Positions 18,382 through 27,720 of a stretch of DNA of 64,000 nucleotides are shown piece after piece (the first letter of the stretch is position 1; every line of letters begins with the position of its first letter). The position numbers and the translations under genes are program-made. Source of the stretch: Staphylococcus simulans (GTDB lineage: Bacteria; Bacillota; Bacilli; Staphylococcales; Staphylococcaceae); the NCBI RefSeq assembly GCF_002902285.1, contig NZ_PPRU01000035.1, positions 1-64,000 of the forward strand, read 5' to 3'. The notes beneath the pieces were generated by a model. That model saw nothing but the letters and a program-made list of their open reading frames with translations, was not told the DNA's origin and searched no databases.

Positions 18382-19431
18382 ATGCGTGTTACAAAAAAAG
18401 AACTTTATGAGTTAATGAAAAATAAATTGATGAAAGCAGGTTTGCAAGAAGATGCAGCTGCTGACGTCTCAGATGTTTTAACATTCGCAGACCATCGCGG
18501 GATTCATTCTCATGGTGCAGTACGTGATGAATATTACGCAGAGCGTATTGCCAAGGGTGGTATTAATGCTCATCCGAATTACGAGTTTGAAAAAACAGGT
18601 CCATCTTCTGCAGTGTTCCACGGCGACAATGGCCCAGGACACCAAGCAGCAAAACAAGCTATGGACAAAGCGATTGAAATGGCGAAAGAAAATGGTATCG
18701 CAGTTGTGGGTGTGAAAAACATCAGCCACAGTGGTGCGTTAGGCTATTTCGTTGAAATGGCAGCAGACCAAGATATGGTCGGCATCAGTATGTGTCAATC
18801 TGACCCAATGGTTGTACCATTCGGCGGCACTGAACCATATTTCGGTACGAACCCGATCGCTTTCAGTGCGCCGACAAATGATGATCGTGTGATCACATTT
18901 GATATGGCAACAACTGTACAAGCATGGGGCAAAGTGTTAGATGCACGTTCAAAAGGCCAATCTATCCCAGATACATGGGCAGTAGATGAAAACGGTGAAC
19001 CTACTACAGATTCAAGAGCAGTACACGCTTTAGTACCTGTTGCAGGACCTAAAGGTTACGGCTTGATGATGATGGTAGACATTTTATCAGGTAGCTTGCT
19101 TGGTTTACCATTTGGCGGCCACGTGTCATCTATGTACAAAGATTTAACAAAAGGCAGAGATTTAGGCCAATTACACGTTGTAATTAAACCGGCTTACTTC
19201 ACTGACCCTAAACAGTTCAAACAACAACTTTCAACAATGATTGATGAGTTGAAAGCACAACCAGCTGCGAAAGGTTATGGCGAAGTTTACTACCCAGGTG
19301 AACGTGGACGTTTACGTAGTGAACGCTATGACAAAGATGGTATTGAAATTGTAGATGACATCTATGACTACTTGAAGTCAGATGATGTACATTACGACCG
19401 TTATCACGGTAAAAATAGATTTGCAGAATAA
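18382..19431 (+). CDS. allD: ureidoglycolate dehydrogenase family, copy 2
   Basis: A 349-residue AllD-family NAD(P) oxidoreductase, paralogous to the gene just upstream. It has the same ADHRGIHSHGAVRD and SHSGALGYF motifs. ATG 18382 is chosen over GTG 18379 because AGGAGGG (18367-18373) is eight bases upstream. It leads the fdrA-ylbE-ylbF-arcC unit (15 bp to fdrA). It may be an isoenzyme tied to the anaerobic branch or may oxidise another 2-hydroxy acid. The C-terminus carries an extra charged tail compared with copy 1. Confidence 0.85.
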   Translation: MRVTKKELYELMKNKLMKAGLQEDAAADVSDVLTFADHRGIHSHGAVRDEYYAERIAKGGINAHPNYEFEKTGPSSAVFHGDNGPGHQAAKQAMDKAIEMAKENGIAVVGVKNISHSGALGYFVEMAADQDMVGISMCQSDPMVVPFGGTEPYFGTNPIAFSAPTNDDRVITFDMATTVQAWGKVLDARSKGQSIPDTWAVDENGEPTTDSRAVHALVPVAGPKGYGLMMMVDILSGSLLGLPFGGHVSSMYKDLTKGRDLGQLHVVIKPAYFTDPKQFKQQLSTMIDELKAQPAAKGYGEVYYPGERGRLRSERYDKDGIEIVDDIYDYLKSDDVHYDRYHGKNRFAE

Positions 19432-19446
19432 TAATGGAGGACTATT

Positions 19447-21198
19447 ATGTTATATACAATCATTAAAGAGAATACGTATCAAGACTCTATTGTATTGATG
19501 TTGTTATCAAACAAATTATCAGCAATGGACGGCGTTAATAAAGTATCAATTATGATGGGTACACCCGCAAACAAAGACATCTTCAGAGCTTCAGGCTTCG
19601 ATTCACCTGAACTAGATGAAGCAAAACCAAATGACATTGTTATCATGATCGATACAGATGATGAATCAATGGTTGATGAAGTGAATCAACAAGTTGAAGA
19701 TGAATTAAAAGGTAAAGCGGAAGACGATAAGGCTGAATCAACACAAGAAGTTTCTAACTGGAACCAAGCGTTAGATAAAGCTACTAATCCTAACCTTGCG
19801 TTAATTTCAGTGCCTGGTCAATATGCGGCTATGGAAGCTGAAACTGCATTAAGAAACAACTTGCATGTATTCATGTTCAGTGACAACGTACCTAAAGATG
19901 ATGAAGTACGTTTGAAAGAAATGGCACATGACAAAGGTTTACTTGTAATGGGTCCTGACTGTGGTACAGGTATTATCCATTCATTACCATTAGCTTTCAC
20001 TAACATCGTTAACAAAGGTGACATTGGTATCGTAGGTGCTTCAGGTACTGGTATCCAAGAGGTCACTACAATTGTTGACCGTGAAGGTAAAGGTGTAACT
20101 AACGCAATCGGTACAGGCGGCCGTGACTTATCAACAGAAGTCGGCGCAATCACAATGATGGACAGTATCAAAGCGTTAGCACAAGATCCAGCTGTTAAAG
20201 TCATTACAGTTGTTTCAAAACCACCAGCTAAAGAAGTAGAAGAAAAAGTATTGAACTTGCTTCGTAATATCGACAAACCAGTTGTGACATTATTCTTAGG
20301 TCACAAACCAGAATACACTGAAGCAAACATTTACCATGCATATACGTTAGAAGAAGCTGCACGCGTATCAGTTCAACTTTCTAATGGTGAAAAACCTGAA
20401 TTCAAACCAGCAACAAAAGAAATCAAAGCAACATTGAAAGATGGCCAAGACGGCATCAAAGGTTACTACTCAGGTGGTACATTAGCAAGTGAAGCAGCAA
20501 TGCTTGTAAAAGATGCGTTCGACGGCTTAAAAGATGAAACTACAGAAGGTTTCACTTACAAAGCTGGCAACCATGAAATCATTGACTTAGGTGATGACAT
20601 GTATACACAAGGTCGTCCTCACCCAATGATCGACCCAGGTAAACGTATCGAAAAATTACAAGAAGCTGCAAATGATGAAAATACTGCAGTAATCATGTTA
20701 GATAACGTAATCGGTTACGGCAGCCATGATGATATGGCAGGTCAATTAGCACCAGCTATCGAAGATATCATCAGCGAAGCAAAAGCGAATGGTCGTGACA
20801 TTGCTGTATTAGCAACTGTTGTTGGTACAGAACACGATCCACAAAACTATGAACAACAAATCAAAACATTAGAAGAAGCAGGTGCACAAATCTGCGAAAC
20901 AAACGATCAAATGGTACGTTCAGCAATCGAATTAACAGGTCATAAAGCTGAACAACCAGAATTGAAAGAAGAGTCATTCGACGCAACTTCAGTTGACTTA
21001 TCTGTAGACGATAAGATTCTTCAATTAATCAACACAACTCCAAGCGTTATCAACGTTGGACTAAAAAGCTTTGCGACTGCAATTGATGAAAGCGGCGCAG
21101 ACGTTGTGCAATTCAACTGGAGACCAGTTGCTGGCGGAGACGAAAAACTAATGAAAGTATTACAATTCTTAAACAACTATGAAGGAGAGTCTGTATAA
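19447..21198 (+). CDS. fdrA: FdrA protein, oxamate carbamoyltransferase subunit
   Basis: A 583-residue FdrA-family protein related to the succinyl-CoA synthetase alpha subunit. It has a CoA-binding-type Rossmann region around GIVGASGTGIQEVT (about 195-208) and ligase-like segments after residue 330. From recollection of E. coli work, FdrA/YlbE/YlbF were renamed AllF/AllG/AllH as the long-missing oxamate carbamoyltransferase, splitting oxalurate with phosphate into oxamate and carbamoyl phosphate. The gene order here (allD-fdrA-ylbE-ylbF-carbamate kinase) is the same as in E. coli. An acidic insert (about 78-100) separates the N-terminal domain from the core. The next gene starts on the stop codon. 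Confidence 0.88.
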   Translation: MLYTIIKENTYQDSIVLMLLSNKLSAMDGVNKVSIMMGTPANKDIFRASGFDSPELDEAKPNDIVIMIDTDDESMVDEVNQQVEDELKGKAEDDKAESTQEVSNWNQALDKATNPNLALISVPGQYAAMEAETALRNNLHVFMFSDNVPKDDEVRLKEMAHDKGLLVMGPDCGTGIIHSLPLAFTNIVNKGDIGIVGASGTGIQEVTTIVDREGKGVTNAIGTGGRDLSTEVGAITMMDSIKALAQDPAVKVITVVSKPPAKEVEEKVLNLLRNIDKPVVTLFLGHKPEYTEANIYHAYTLEEAARVSVQLSNGEKPEFKPATKEIKATLKDGQDGIKGYYSGGTLASEAAMLVKDAFDGLKDETTEGFTYKAGNHEIIDLGDDMYTQGRPHPMIDPGKRIEKLQEAANDENTAVIMLDNVIGYGSHDDMAGQLAPAIEDIISEAKANGRDIAVLATVVGTEHDPQNYEQQIKTLEEAGAQICETNDQMVRSAIELTGHKAEQPELKEESFDATSVDLSVDDKILQLINTTPSVINVGLKSFATAIDESGADVVQFNWRPVAGGDEKLMKVLQFLNNYEGESV

Positions 21199-22463
21199 TG
21201 GGTTACCAAACAATTGATGAAGCAAACCAAGCTGTCATAGATAAAATGATCGCAGCAGCACCATTCCTAGTTGACGTGGTACCTGCGAAAGATAAAATTC
21301 CTGAATTGAAAGAGCATGTTTTACTACATGCGGGTCCACCGATTAAATATGAAAACATGACTGATCCAATGAAAGGTGCATGTATCGGTGCGATCTTATT
21401 CGAAGAATGGGCAAATGATGAAGATGCAGCACGTGAATTATTAGAAAACGATAAAATCGAATTCATTCCTTGTCATCACGTGAATGCAGTAGGACCAATG
21501 GGCGGTATCACTTCAATGAACATGCCTGTATTGGTTGTTGAAAACAGAGAAAGCGGCAACGAAGCTTATTGCCAAATGAACGAAGGTATCGGCGCAGTAT
21601 TACGTTTCGGTGCTTACAATGAAACAGTTGTTAACCGTCTACACTGGATGAAAGACGTATTAGGTCCAGTATTAGGTAAAGCTGTTCGTCAAATGGAAGA
21701 CGGCTTAAACGTTAACGTTTTAATTGCGAAAGCAATCGCAATGGGAGACGAATTCCACCAACGTAACATTGCAGCTTCACTTGCATTCTTAAAAGAAGTT
21801 GCGCCAATCATCTCTGAATTAGAAGATGTTGAACCAGAAAAACGTACAGAAGTTATTCAGTTCTTAGCAGACACTGACCAATTCTTCTTAAACGTTGCCA
21901 TGGCAACAGGTAAAGCAATGATGGACGCAGCTCGTGAAATTCAACACGGTACAATCGTTACAGCAATGTGCCGTAACGGTGAAAACTTCGGTATCCGTAT
22001 CGCTGGTATGGGTGACGAATGGTTCACAGCACCTGTAAATACACCACAAGGTTTATATTTCACAGGTTATTCATCAGACGATGCTAACCCTGATATCGGT
22101 GACTCAGCAATCACTGAAACAATCGGTGTCGGCGGTATGGCAATGATCGCAGCACCTGCAGTTACACGTTTCGTAGGTAGCGGCGGCTTTGCAGATGCCT
22201 TAGCAACTTCAGACGAAATGACTGAAATTTGTATTGGTGAGAACCCTAACTTCTCTATCCCGACTTGGGACTTTAAAGGTGCTTGCTTAGGTATCGATGC
22301 ACGCTTAGTAGTTGAAAAAGGTATTACACCAGTGATCAACACAGGTATTGCACACAAAATTGCCGGCTTCGGTCAAATTGGTGCAGGTACAGTGCATCCA
22401 CCAATCGAATGCTTCGAAAAAGCAATCACAGCTTATGCTGAAAAATTAGGATTTAATGGATGA
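21198..22463 (+). CDS. ylbE: YlbE/AllG family protein (DUF1116), oxamate carbamoyltransferase subunit
   Basis: A 421-residue DUF1116 protein. It begins on the last base of the fdrA stop and overlaps the next gene by four bases (ATGA), so the three subunits are translationally coupled. Conserved glycine-rich stretches (VGPMGGITSMN, GSGGFADAL, GFGQIGAGT) match the family. It is assigned to oxamate carbamoyltransferase by the E. coli AllFGH model; no independent catalytic motif can be argued from sequence alone. Confidence 0.85.
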   Translation: MGYQTIDEANQAVIDKMIAAAPFLVDVVPAKDKIPELKEHVLLHAGPPIKYENMTDPMKGACIGAILFEEWANDEDAARELLENDKIEFIPCHHVNAVGPMGGITSMNMPVLVVENRESGNEAYCQMNEGIGAVLRFGAYNETVVNRLHWMKDVLGPVLGKAVRQMEDGLNVNVLIAKAIAMGDEFHQRNIAASLAFLKEVAPIISELEDVEPEKRTEVIQFLADTDQFFLNVAMATGKAMMDAAREIQHGTIVTAMCRNGENFGIRIAGMGDEWFTAPVNTPQGLYFTGYSSDDANPDIGDSAITETIGVGGMAMIAAPAVTRFVGSGGFADALATSDEMTEICIGENPNFSIPTWDFKGACLGIDARLVVEKGITPVINTGIAHKIAGFGQIGAGTVHPPIECFEKAITAYAEKLGFNG

Positions 22464-23233
22464 TTCTCACAGCACAAGCCATTGGCGCAAGTGCAAGCAG
22501 AATCTTGAATCATACAACAGAACTTAAAGTACACAGTTGCTTTAATAAAGGTTTTAATGTGGTGGATAAAGATGACAATCTCATCTTTATCGGTACCACT
22601 GAAAATGGGATGTTCCCATTTGGCGTTGTAGTTGATGCATACACTAGAGATCGATTACTACAATCGATTCAGGTGGGTCAAACGTTAAAAGCACATCCAC
22701 GTGCTTTAGCGTTTGATCGCAATCTACAACTAAATATCAATGTGAATGTATTTAAAGCGAGTCAAAATTTTGAAGCCATTCATTTGAATCAATTAAAGGA
22801 GAGTATCCAAGCATTTGATTTTTGTGAATATGCTGACGGTGACTTTAATCCTGCTAAAATGCAATCGATTTATGATGCATTGTCAAACCCACATGGAGAT
22901 GCGAAGACTGAATTACGCTATTTAATAGGTCGAGGACAAGGTTTGACGCCATCAGGCGATGATATGTTAGTCGGGATGTTGTTTGTTCACTTTATTAGAC
23001 CGTTTATTCAGCCGCAGCATTTAACAGAAATTGAACAGCTGGTGGATGAACCTTTAACGACATTGGTCAGCCAAACCTTTTTAAAGTATGCCGTTAAACG
23101 TATTTTTAGTTCTAAATTAACTGATTTGATGGAAGACGCCTCTAAGTCGACGTTAGAAAAACTTCTCCAAGTAGGCTCATCATCAGGTAAAGACACACTT
23201 TATGGTATGTCTATAGCTTTATTGAAGGAGTGA
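22460..23233 (+). CDS. ylbF: YlbF/AllH family protein (DUF2877), oxamate carbamoyltransferase subunit
   Basis: A 257-residue DUF2877 protein, third partner of the FdrA/YlbE set. The family hallmark LIGRGQGLTPSGDDMLVG is present at about residues 153-170. It overlaps ylbE by four bases and is followed eight bases later by carbamate kinase, consistent with making carbamoyl phosphate for that kinase. It is not related to the B. subtilis competence protein also called YlbF. Confidence 0.83.
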   Translation: MILTAQAIGASASRILNHTTELKVHSCFNKGFNVVDKDDNLIFIGTTENGMFPFGVVVDAYTRDRLLQSIQVGQTLKAHPRALAFDRNLQLNINVNVFKASQNFEAIHLNQLKESIQAFDFCEYADGDFNPAKMQSIYDALSNPHGDAKTELRYLIGRGQGLTPSGDDMLVGMLFVHFIRPFIQPQHLTEIEQLVDEPLTTLVSQTFLKYAVKRIFSSKLTDLMEDASKSTLEKLLQVGSSSGKDTLYGMSIALLKE

Positions 23234-23240
23234 AAGAAGA

Positions 23241-24182
23241 ATGGGTAAATATGTTGTTTTAGCACTTGGCGGTAACGCAATTTTACAACCTGGCCAAGAA
23301 ACAACGTTTGAAAATCAATATAACAACGTAAAAAATGCGGCAAGCAAAATGGCCGACATTAAAGAAAGTGGGCACAAAATTGTTGTGACACACGGTAACG
23401 GACCGCAAGTAGGTAACATCATCGTTCAAAACGAAGCGGCTAAAGACCAAGTTTCTCCAATGCCGATTGATGTATGTAACGCTGAATCTCAAGGTTTCAT
23501 CGGTTATATGATGGAAAGTGCACTGAAAAACGATTTATACCAACGCGGTATCGATTCAAATGTTGTGTCATTTTTAACAATGGTTGAAGTCAGCAAAGAT
23601 GATCCAGCTTTCGATAATCCAACGAAACCAATCGGTGTGTTCTTCTCAGAAGAAGAAGCAAAACGCATGGAAAAAGAACAAGGTTTCACTATGATTGAAG
23701 ATGCTGGCCGTGGCTATCGTCGTGTTGTACCTTCACCAGAACCAATGGTGATCAACGGTGTAGACGCGATTAAACGCTTAATGACAGACACAGTTGTCAT
23801 TTCATCTGGCGGTGGCGGTATTCCTGTATATCGTGACGATGACGGCAAAATTCATGGCTTAGAAGCGGTTATTGATAAAGACCGTTCAGGCTTGAAATTA
23901 GCTGAACAAGTGAACGCTGATACGTTCATTATGTTAACTGACGTACCGAATGTTTATATCAACTACGGTAAAGAAAATGAAGCGAAATTAGAAAACATCT
24001 CAGTTGAGGAAGCGGAACAATATGTTGCGGAAGGTCAATTCCCAGCAGGCAGTATGTTACCGAAAATCCAAGCTGCGATTGAATTCGCGAAAACAGGTAA
24101 AGAAGCGATTATCTGTTCATTAGCAGACGCTGTCGATGCTTTAGAAGGTAAAGCAGGTACACGTATCACTTTAAATAAATAA
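23241..24182 (+). CDS. arcC: carbamate kinase
   Basis: A 313-residue carbamate kinase, running in the catabolic direction carbamoyl phosphate + ADP to ATP + carbamate (then NH3 and CO2). Signature segments are LALGGNAILQPG at the N-terminus, THGNGPQVGN and SSGGGGIPV. In this context it corresponds to the E. coli allantoin-linked kinase (YbcF/AllK) rather than to an arginine deiminase locus, since no arcA/arcB/arcD is present. It closes the pathway with ATP synthesis. Confidence 0.93.
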   Translation: MGKYVVLALGGNAILQPGQETTFENQYNNVKNAASKMADIKESGHKIVVTHGNGPQVGNIIVQNEAAKDQVSPMPIDVCNAESQGFIGYMMESALKNDLYQRGIDSNVVSFLTMVEVSKDDPAFDNPTKPIGVFFSEEEAKRMEKEQGFTMIEDAGRGYRRVVPSPEPMVINGVDAIKRLMTDTVVISSGGGGIPVYRDDDGKIHGLEAVIDKDRSGLKLAEQVNADTFIMLTDVPNVYINYGKENEAKLENISVEEAEQYVAEGQFPAGSMLPKIQAAIEFAKTGKEAIICSLADAVDALEGKAGTRITLNK

Positions 24183-24270
24183 GTGACGTGATGCATAGTA
24201 AGGTATGTTAATCTTCTATACCTGTACTTGCATTGATGAAACGAAAGACATAGAATAAAGTTAATTCAAT

Positions 24271-24314
24271 GAGGTGGGGAGATTAGGTTCTGTCCTACCT
24301 CTCTCTTTATTTTC
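24271..24314 (+). terminator. terminator after carbamate kinase
   Basis: GAGGTGGGG (24271-24279) pairs with CCTACCTC (24294-24301), with G-U wobble, followed by TCTCTTTATTTT. Confidence 0.75.
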
Positions 24315-24349
24315 AAATAAACTTAAATAAATGAAGAAAGGGTGAGCAT

Positions 24350-25564
24350 ATGGTACAGGATGAGCGCTTCCAAAAACATAGATTGCGCGATTCGTGGTTG
24401 ATTGTTCTTGCGATGGTCTTTGTCGCATCAACATTACGTGCACCGTTAACAGCAGTTGGTCCGGTTATTGATCAAATTAAAGATGCGTTATCAATCAATA
24501 ACAGTGTGGCAGGTATTTTAACGACGATCCCGCTGTTGATTTTTGGTATTGTATCACCGTTTGTATCTAAAGTATCCTCTCGTCTGACGATGTCTAAGAC
24601 GGTGTTCTTATCTACGATTTTAGTCATTATTGCTTTAATCGTACGTGTCTCTGGCGGATTCCCGATTTTCATCCTTGGTACAGTGTTGCTAGGTATTGGT
24701 ATTGCCTTTGGTAACGTCGTGCTGCCAAGTTATGTAAAATGGAAATTCCCGCTTCAAATCGGTCTAATGACAGGCTTATACAGTGGTACAATGAACTTCA
24801 CTGCAGGTTTAGGCGGCGGCTTAAGTTATCCGTTATCTGAAGCGGGTACATATCGTCTATCGTTAGGTTTCTGGTTAGTATTTGCGATTATTGCGATTAT
24901 ATTATGGGTTCCGCAAATGCTTTCAGGTACGAAACAAGAGAAAGCCATGCTTGAACAAGCAGCTAAAGAAGAGAAAAAGTTATTTAAAATCAGTCGTTCT
25001 AAACTCGCATGGACAGTCGCATTCATGATGGGCTTCCAATCTATGATTTTCTATACAGTTGTCGCATGGGTACCGTCTATCTTAGTAGATAGAGGTGTAG
25101 ATGCTTCAACAGCAGGCTACTTATTGATGCTGAACCAATTCGCACAAGTACCGATGACGTTTATTTTCCCTATTTTAGCGTCACGTATGAAGAACCAAAA
25201 ACTATTAGTGACTATCGTTTCCGCATTCTTTATTATCGGATTCGCACTGTTCTTCTCACAATCATTTACGCTATTAATTATCGGTATGATTTTAGCCGGC
25301 TTTGGTATGGGTTCTGGATTTAGTTTATGTATGACATTCTTCTCAATCCGTGCACGTACAAGTGATGGCAGTATCGCATTATCTGGCTTCGGTCAATCCA
25401 TCGGTTACTTCATCGCCGCAATCGGACCATTCTTAATTGGTTTACTACACGATGTGACTGGTGGATGGATTTCTGGAATTATTTCACTCGTTGCGATGGG
25501 TGTCTTATTCTATGTATTTGGATTGCTTTCTTCACACGGTGAAGTAGAAGATGAATTAGCATAG
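24350..25564 (+). CDS. MFS transporter, CynX/NimT type
   Basis: A 404-residue, 12-segment major-facilitator protein of the cyanate/nitroimidazole (CynX) subfamily, with the family start ASTLRAPLTAVGPV in the first helix. It follows the carbamate kinase gene after a terminator and ends the allantoin region. Position suggests export of an end product such as oxamate, or uptake of a related ureide, but this is inference from neighbours only. Confidence 0.8.
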   Translation: MVQDERFQKHRLRDSWLIVLAMVFVASTLRAPLTAVGPVIDQIKDALSINNSVAGILTTIPLLIFGIVSPFVSKVSSRLTMSKTVFLSTILVIIALIVRVSGGFPIFILGTVLLGIGIAFGNVVLPSYVKWKFPLQIGLMTGLYSGTMNFTAGLGGGLSYPLSEAGTYRLSLGFWLVFAIIAIILWVPQMLSGTKQEKAMLEQAAKEEKKLFKISRSKLAWTVAFMMGFQSMIFYTVVAWVPSILVDRGVDASTAGYLLMLNQFAQVPMTFIFPILASRMKNQKLLVTIVSAFFIIGFALFFSQSFTLLIIGMILAGFGMGSGFSLCMTFFSIRARTSDGSIALSGFGQSIGYFIAAIGPFLIGLLHDVTGGWISGIISLVAMGVLFYVFGLLSSHGEVEDELA

Positions 25565-25571
25565 TTACTTT

Positions 25572-25611
25572 AAGCATGACAGTAAATAGACTTACGCTGT
25601 CATGCTTTTTT
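25572..25611 (+). terminator. terminator after the MFS gene
   Basis: Perfect 11-bp stem AAGCATGACAG (25572-25582) with CTGTCATGCTT (25597-25607) and a six-base U-run. Confidence 0.92.
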
Positions 25612-25694
25612 AATGGAAATTTAGAGATACATTCATAGCCCTTTTGAGAATGGTCTCATATAATGGAAGTAAGTCGAAATAAAGGGAGAAATCA

Positions 25695-26072
25695 ATGGAA
25701 AATTTTAATGAGTATTTAAATAAAATCGAGGATCCAAAACAAAAGGAAATTTTAACAACTGTTTTTAACTGGGTAGATGAAACGTTTCCTGAGTTAGAAA
25801 AAGCCATTAAGTGGAATCAACCTATGTATACACATCATGGTACCTATATTATCGGATTCAGTCGTGCAAAGGCACATTTCTCTATAAATCCTGAAGCTGC
25901 AGGAATGAAGCCGTTTATAGACCGTTTTGACGCAAATGGCTATACGTATACTGAAAACTTATTCCGTATTAAATGGACGCAAGATATAGACTATGACTTA
26001 TTAAAGGATATGATTCAATTCAACTTAGAGGATAAAGCAGACATTACGTCTTTTTGGCGTCATTATAAATAA
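25695..26072 (+). CDS. DUF1801 protein (YdhG/Fra-like)
   Basis: A 125-residue cytoplasmic protein of the DUF1801/YdhG family, for which the B. subtilis member has been described as a frataxin-like iron chaperone (Fra). Typical features are the IKWNQPMY motif and AHFSINPE. AGGGAGAAATC precedes the ATG. It lies 17 bp upstream of the AraC regulator gene, probably as one transcript. No obvious link to hexuronide use. Confidence 0.78.
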   Translation: MENFNEYLNKIEDPKQKEILTTVFNWVDETFPELEKAIKWNQPMYTHHGTYIIGFSRAKAHFSINPEAAGMKPFIDRFDANGYTYTENLFRIKWTQDIDYDLLKDMIQFNLEDKADITSFWRHYK

Positions 26073-26089
26073 AGTCAGTAGGTGTTTAT

Positions 26090-27304
26090 ATGGATGATAA
26101 GACAATTGAAATGTTGAAAACACATGCAATGTACTTATTAGGGCTAGAATTAAAAGTGTTTGATAATCGTCATATTAATCAAATTGTAAATGAAATTAAA
26201 ACGCCGTTTATGAATTACGAAAGTAAACAATTACGTAAGTCTTTAAAGACTTACATTAATGAGATGAGCAGTCAGCACATTTACTTTTATACCAATGCGT
26301 TTAATGTCCATTATTATTTCTTCAAGTATCGTAAACAAAAACAATTTATTATGATCGGTCCTTTCTTAAATGAACGACCGACTGAAAAACAGAGTCATGA
26401 AATGCTGCAAGAAGCGGGCATTAAAATATCAAAGATGGCTATTTTGAAACAATATTTATTGAGCATTCCGGTTTGTAATCGTAGAGACGCATTGAAAATG
26501 ACACGATTAGCCGTACGTTTTATTAAAAATCGAGATGTGAACTATGAAGTCATTCCATTTACATTAAAGATGCATACAACAGAACTAGGTTATACAGCGA
26601 CACAAGAACAATATGAATTCACATTGAATGAATTAGAAGAAAGATATAAAGTTGAGAATCAATTAATCACTGCGATGGAAAATGGTGATAAAGAAACAGT
26701 ATTTAATTGTCTGATAAAATTAATGAGCAGTGTGGCTGGTATGAAACGTTCAAATGATTACGCTTTAAACGCAAAATATAAAGCTTATATTTTAAATACA
26801 TTCGGACGTAAAGCAATCGAAAAAGCAGGCGCAAACTTGTTGCTAGTCGATCAGATTTCTAAAAAATATGCTGCTGAAATAGATGAAGTAGTTAATTTGC
26901 AGGAACTCAGTGATGTGATGCATGCGTTAACTATGGAATACACCGATATTGCTCAAAAAGTGAAACAGTACGAACATACACCAAAAGTTAATAAAATTCT
27001 GCAGTATATCGATTTACATTTAGATCATCCACTCACGCTTCAATATTTAGCAGAGATGGTTGATTTATCTCCTTCTTATTTATCTAGAATCTTTAGCGAG
27101 GAATTAGGCATTACCTTATCACAATACATCATTAAAGCTCGCATTAAAGTTGGGCGGGACTTGTTAGTGCGAACCAATATGTCTGTCTCTGACATTGCAG
27201 TTTATGTCGGGTTTAAAAATCAAAGTTATTTTACTCAAAGATTTAAAGAAGTATATCACATGTCTCCATTAAAGTATCGAAAAATGAAAAAACATACAAA
27301 ATGA
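26090..27304 (+). CDS. AraC-family regulator
   Basis: A 404-residue regulator with a typical two-helix AraC DNA-binding domain at about 298-400 (LQYLAEMVDLSPSYLSRIF ... VSDIAVYVGFKNQSYF). The N-terminal 290 residues match no domain I can name and contain no receiver or cupin signature. It lies directly upstream of the hexuronide operon in the same direction, so it is the natural candidate activator of that operon. A perfect cre box begins one base after its stop codon. Confidence 0.85.
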   Translation: MDDKTIEMLKTHAMYLLGLELKVFDNRHINQIVNEIKTPFMNYESKQLRKSLKTYINEMSSQHIYFYTNAFNVHYYFFKYRKQKQFIMIGPFLNERPTEKQSHEMLQEAGIKISKMAILKQYLLSIPVCNRRDALKMTRLAVRFIKNRDVNYEVIPFTLKMHTTELGYTATQEQYEFTLNELEERYKVENQLITAMENGDKETVFNCLIKLMSSVAGMKRSNDYALNAKYKAYILNTFGRKAIEKAGANLLLVDQISKKYAAEIDEVVNLQELSDVMHALTMEYTDIAQKVKQYEHTPKVNKILQYIDLHLDHPLTLQYLAEMVDLSPSYLSRIFSEELGITLSQYIIKARIKVGRDLLVRTNMSVSDIAVYVGFKNQSYFTQRFKEVYHMSPLKYRKMKKHTK

Positions 27305-27318
27305 TGAAACCGTTTACA
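27305..27318 (+). promoter_or_regulatory. cre box (CcpA operator)
   Basis: TGAAACCGTTTACA matches the cre consensus TGWAANCGNTNWCA at all positions on both strands. The TTTACA half could serve as a -35. It lies 402 bp upstream of kdgA, between the AraC gene and a terminator-like hairpin. Confidence 0.75.
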
Positions 27319-27597
27319 ATCGCTACACCATTATTGTATCTAAATTCATAAACATAAACAATTTTTCATAGTATCAATTTGTCAGAAATCTCGAAAAAAA
27401 CGCAAATAAGGTAAAAATTTGTATAAAAACGTAAAAAAAATGATAAAAACAGCGGATATTCCAAGAGTAAAAAGTAAAATAGTAACGTAAAATTTCATAT
27501 CATTTTTCGCCGAAAATTCATTGTTCGTGTAGATAAATATTACAAAGAAACGCTTTTATATCAAGGGTTTAACTTGATTGATAAAGGCGTTTTTTTA
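27319..27597 (+). other. non-coding stretch ending in a terminator-like hairpin
   Basis: No ORF is seen. The stretch ends with AAACGC (27548-27553) pairing with GCGTTT (27587-27592), an inner TCAAG/CTTGA, and a seven-base U-run (27590-27596). Between the cre box and this terminator about 250 nt could be transcribed as a 3' UTR of the AraC gene, an attenuated leader of kdgA, or a catabolite-controlled small RNA. Confidence 0.5.
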
Positions 27598-27641
27598 TTT
27601 GCATTTTTTGCATAAAAAGAGGTCTGAAATCTGATGGAAAA

Positions 27642-27670
27642 TTGACCATTCTTAAAAAAACTTTTACTTT
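27642..27670 (+). promoter_or_regulatory. kdgA operon promoter
   Basis: TTGACC (27642-27647), 17-bp spacer, TACTTT (27665-27670). A palindrome AGCTAGCT falls about at the transcription start (27678-27685) and could be an operator. The ribosome site is AGGGAGG. Confidence 0.55.
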
Positions 27671-27720
27671 AGTGGTGAGCTAGCTAGTTAAAAAAAGTAT
27701 TTTTAAGGGAGGATTAAACA

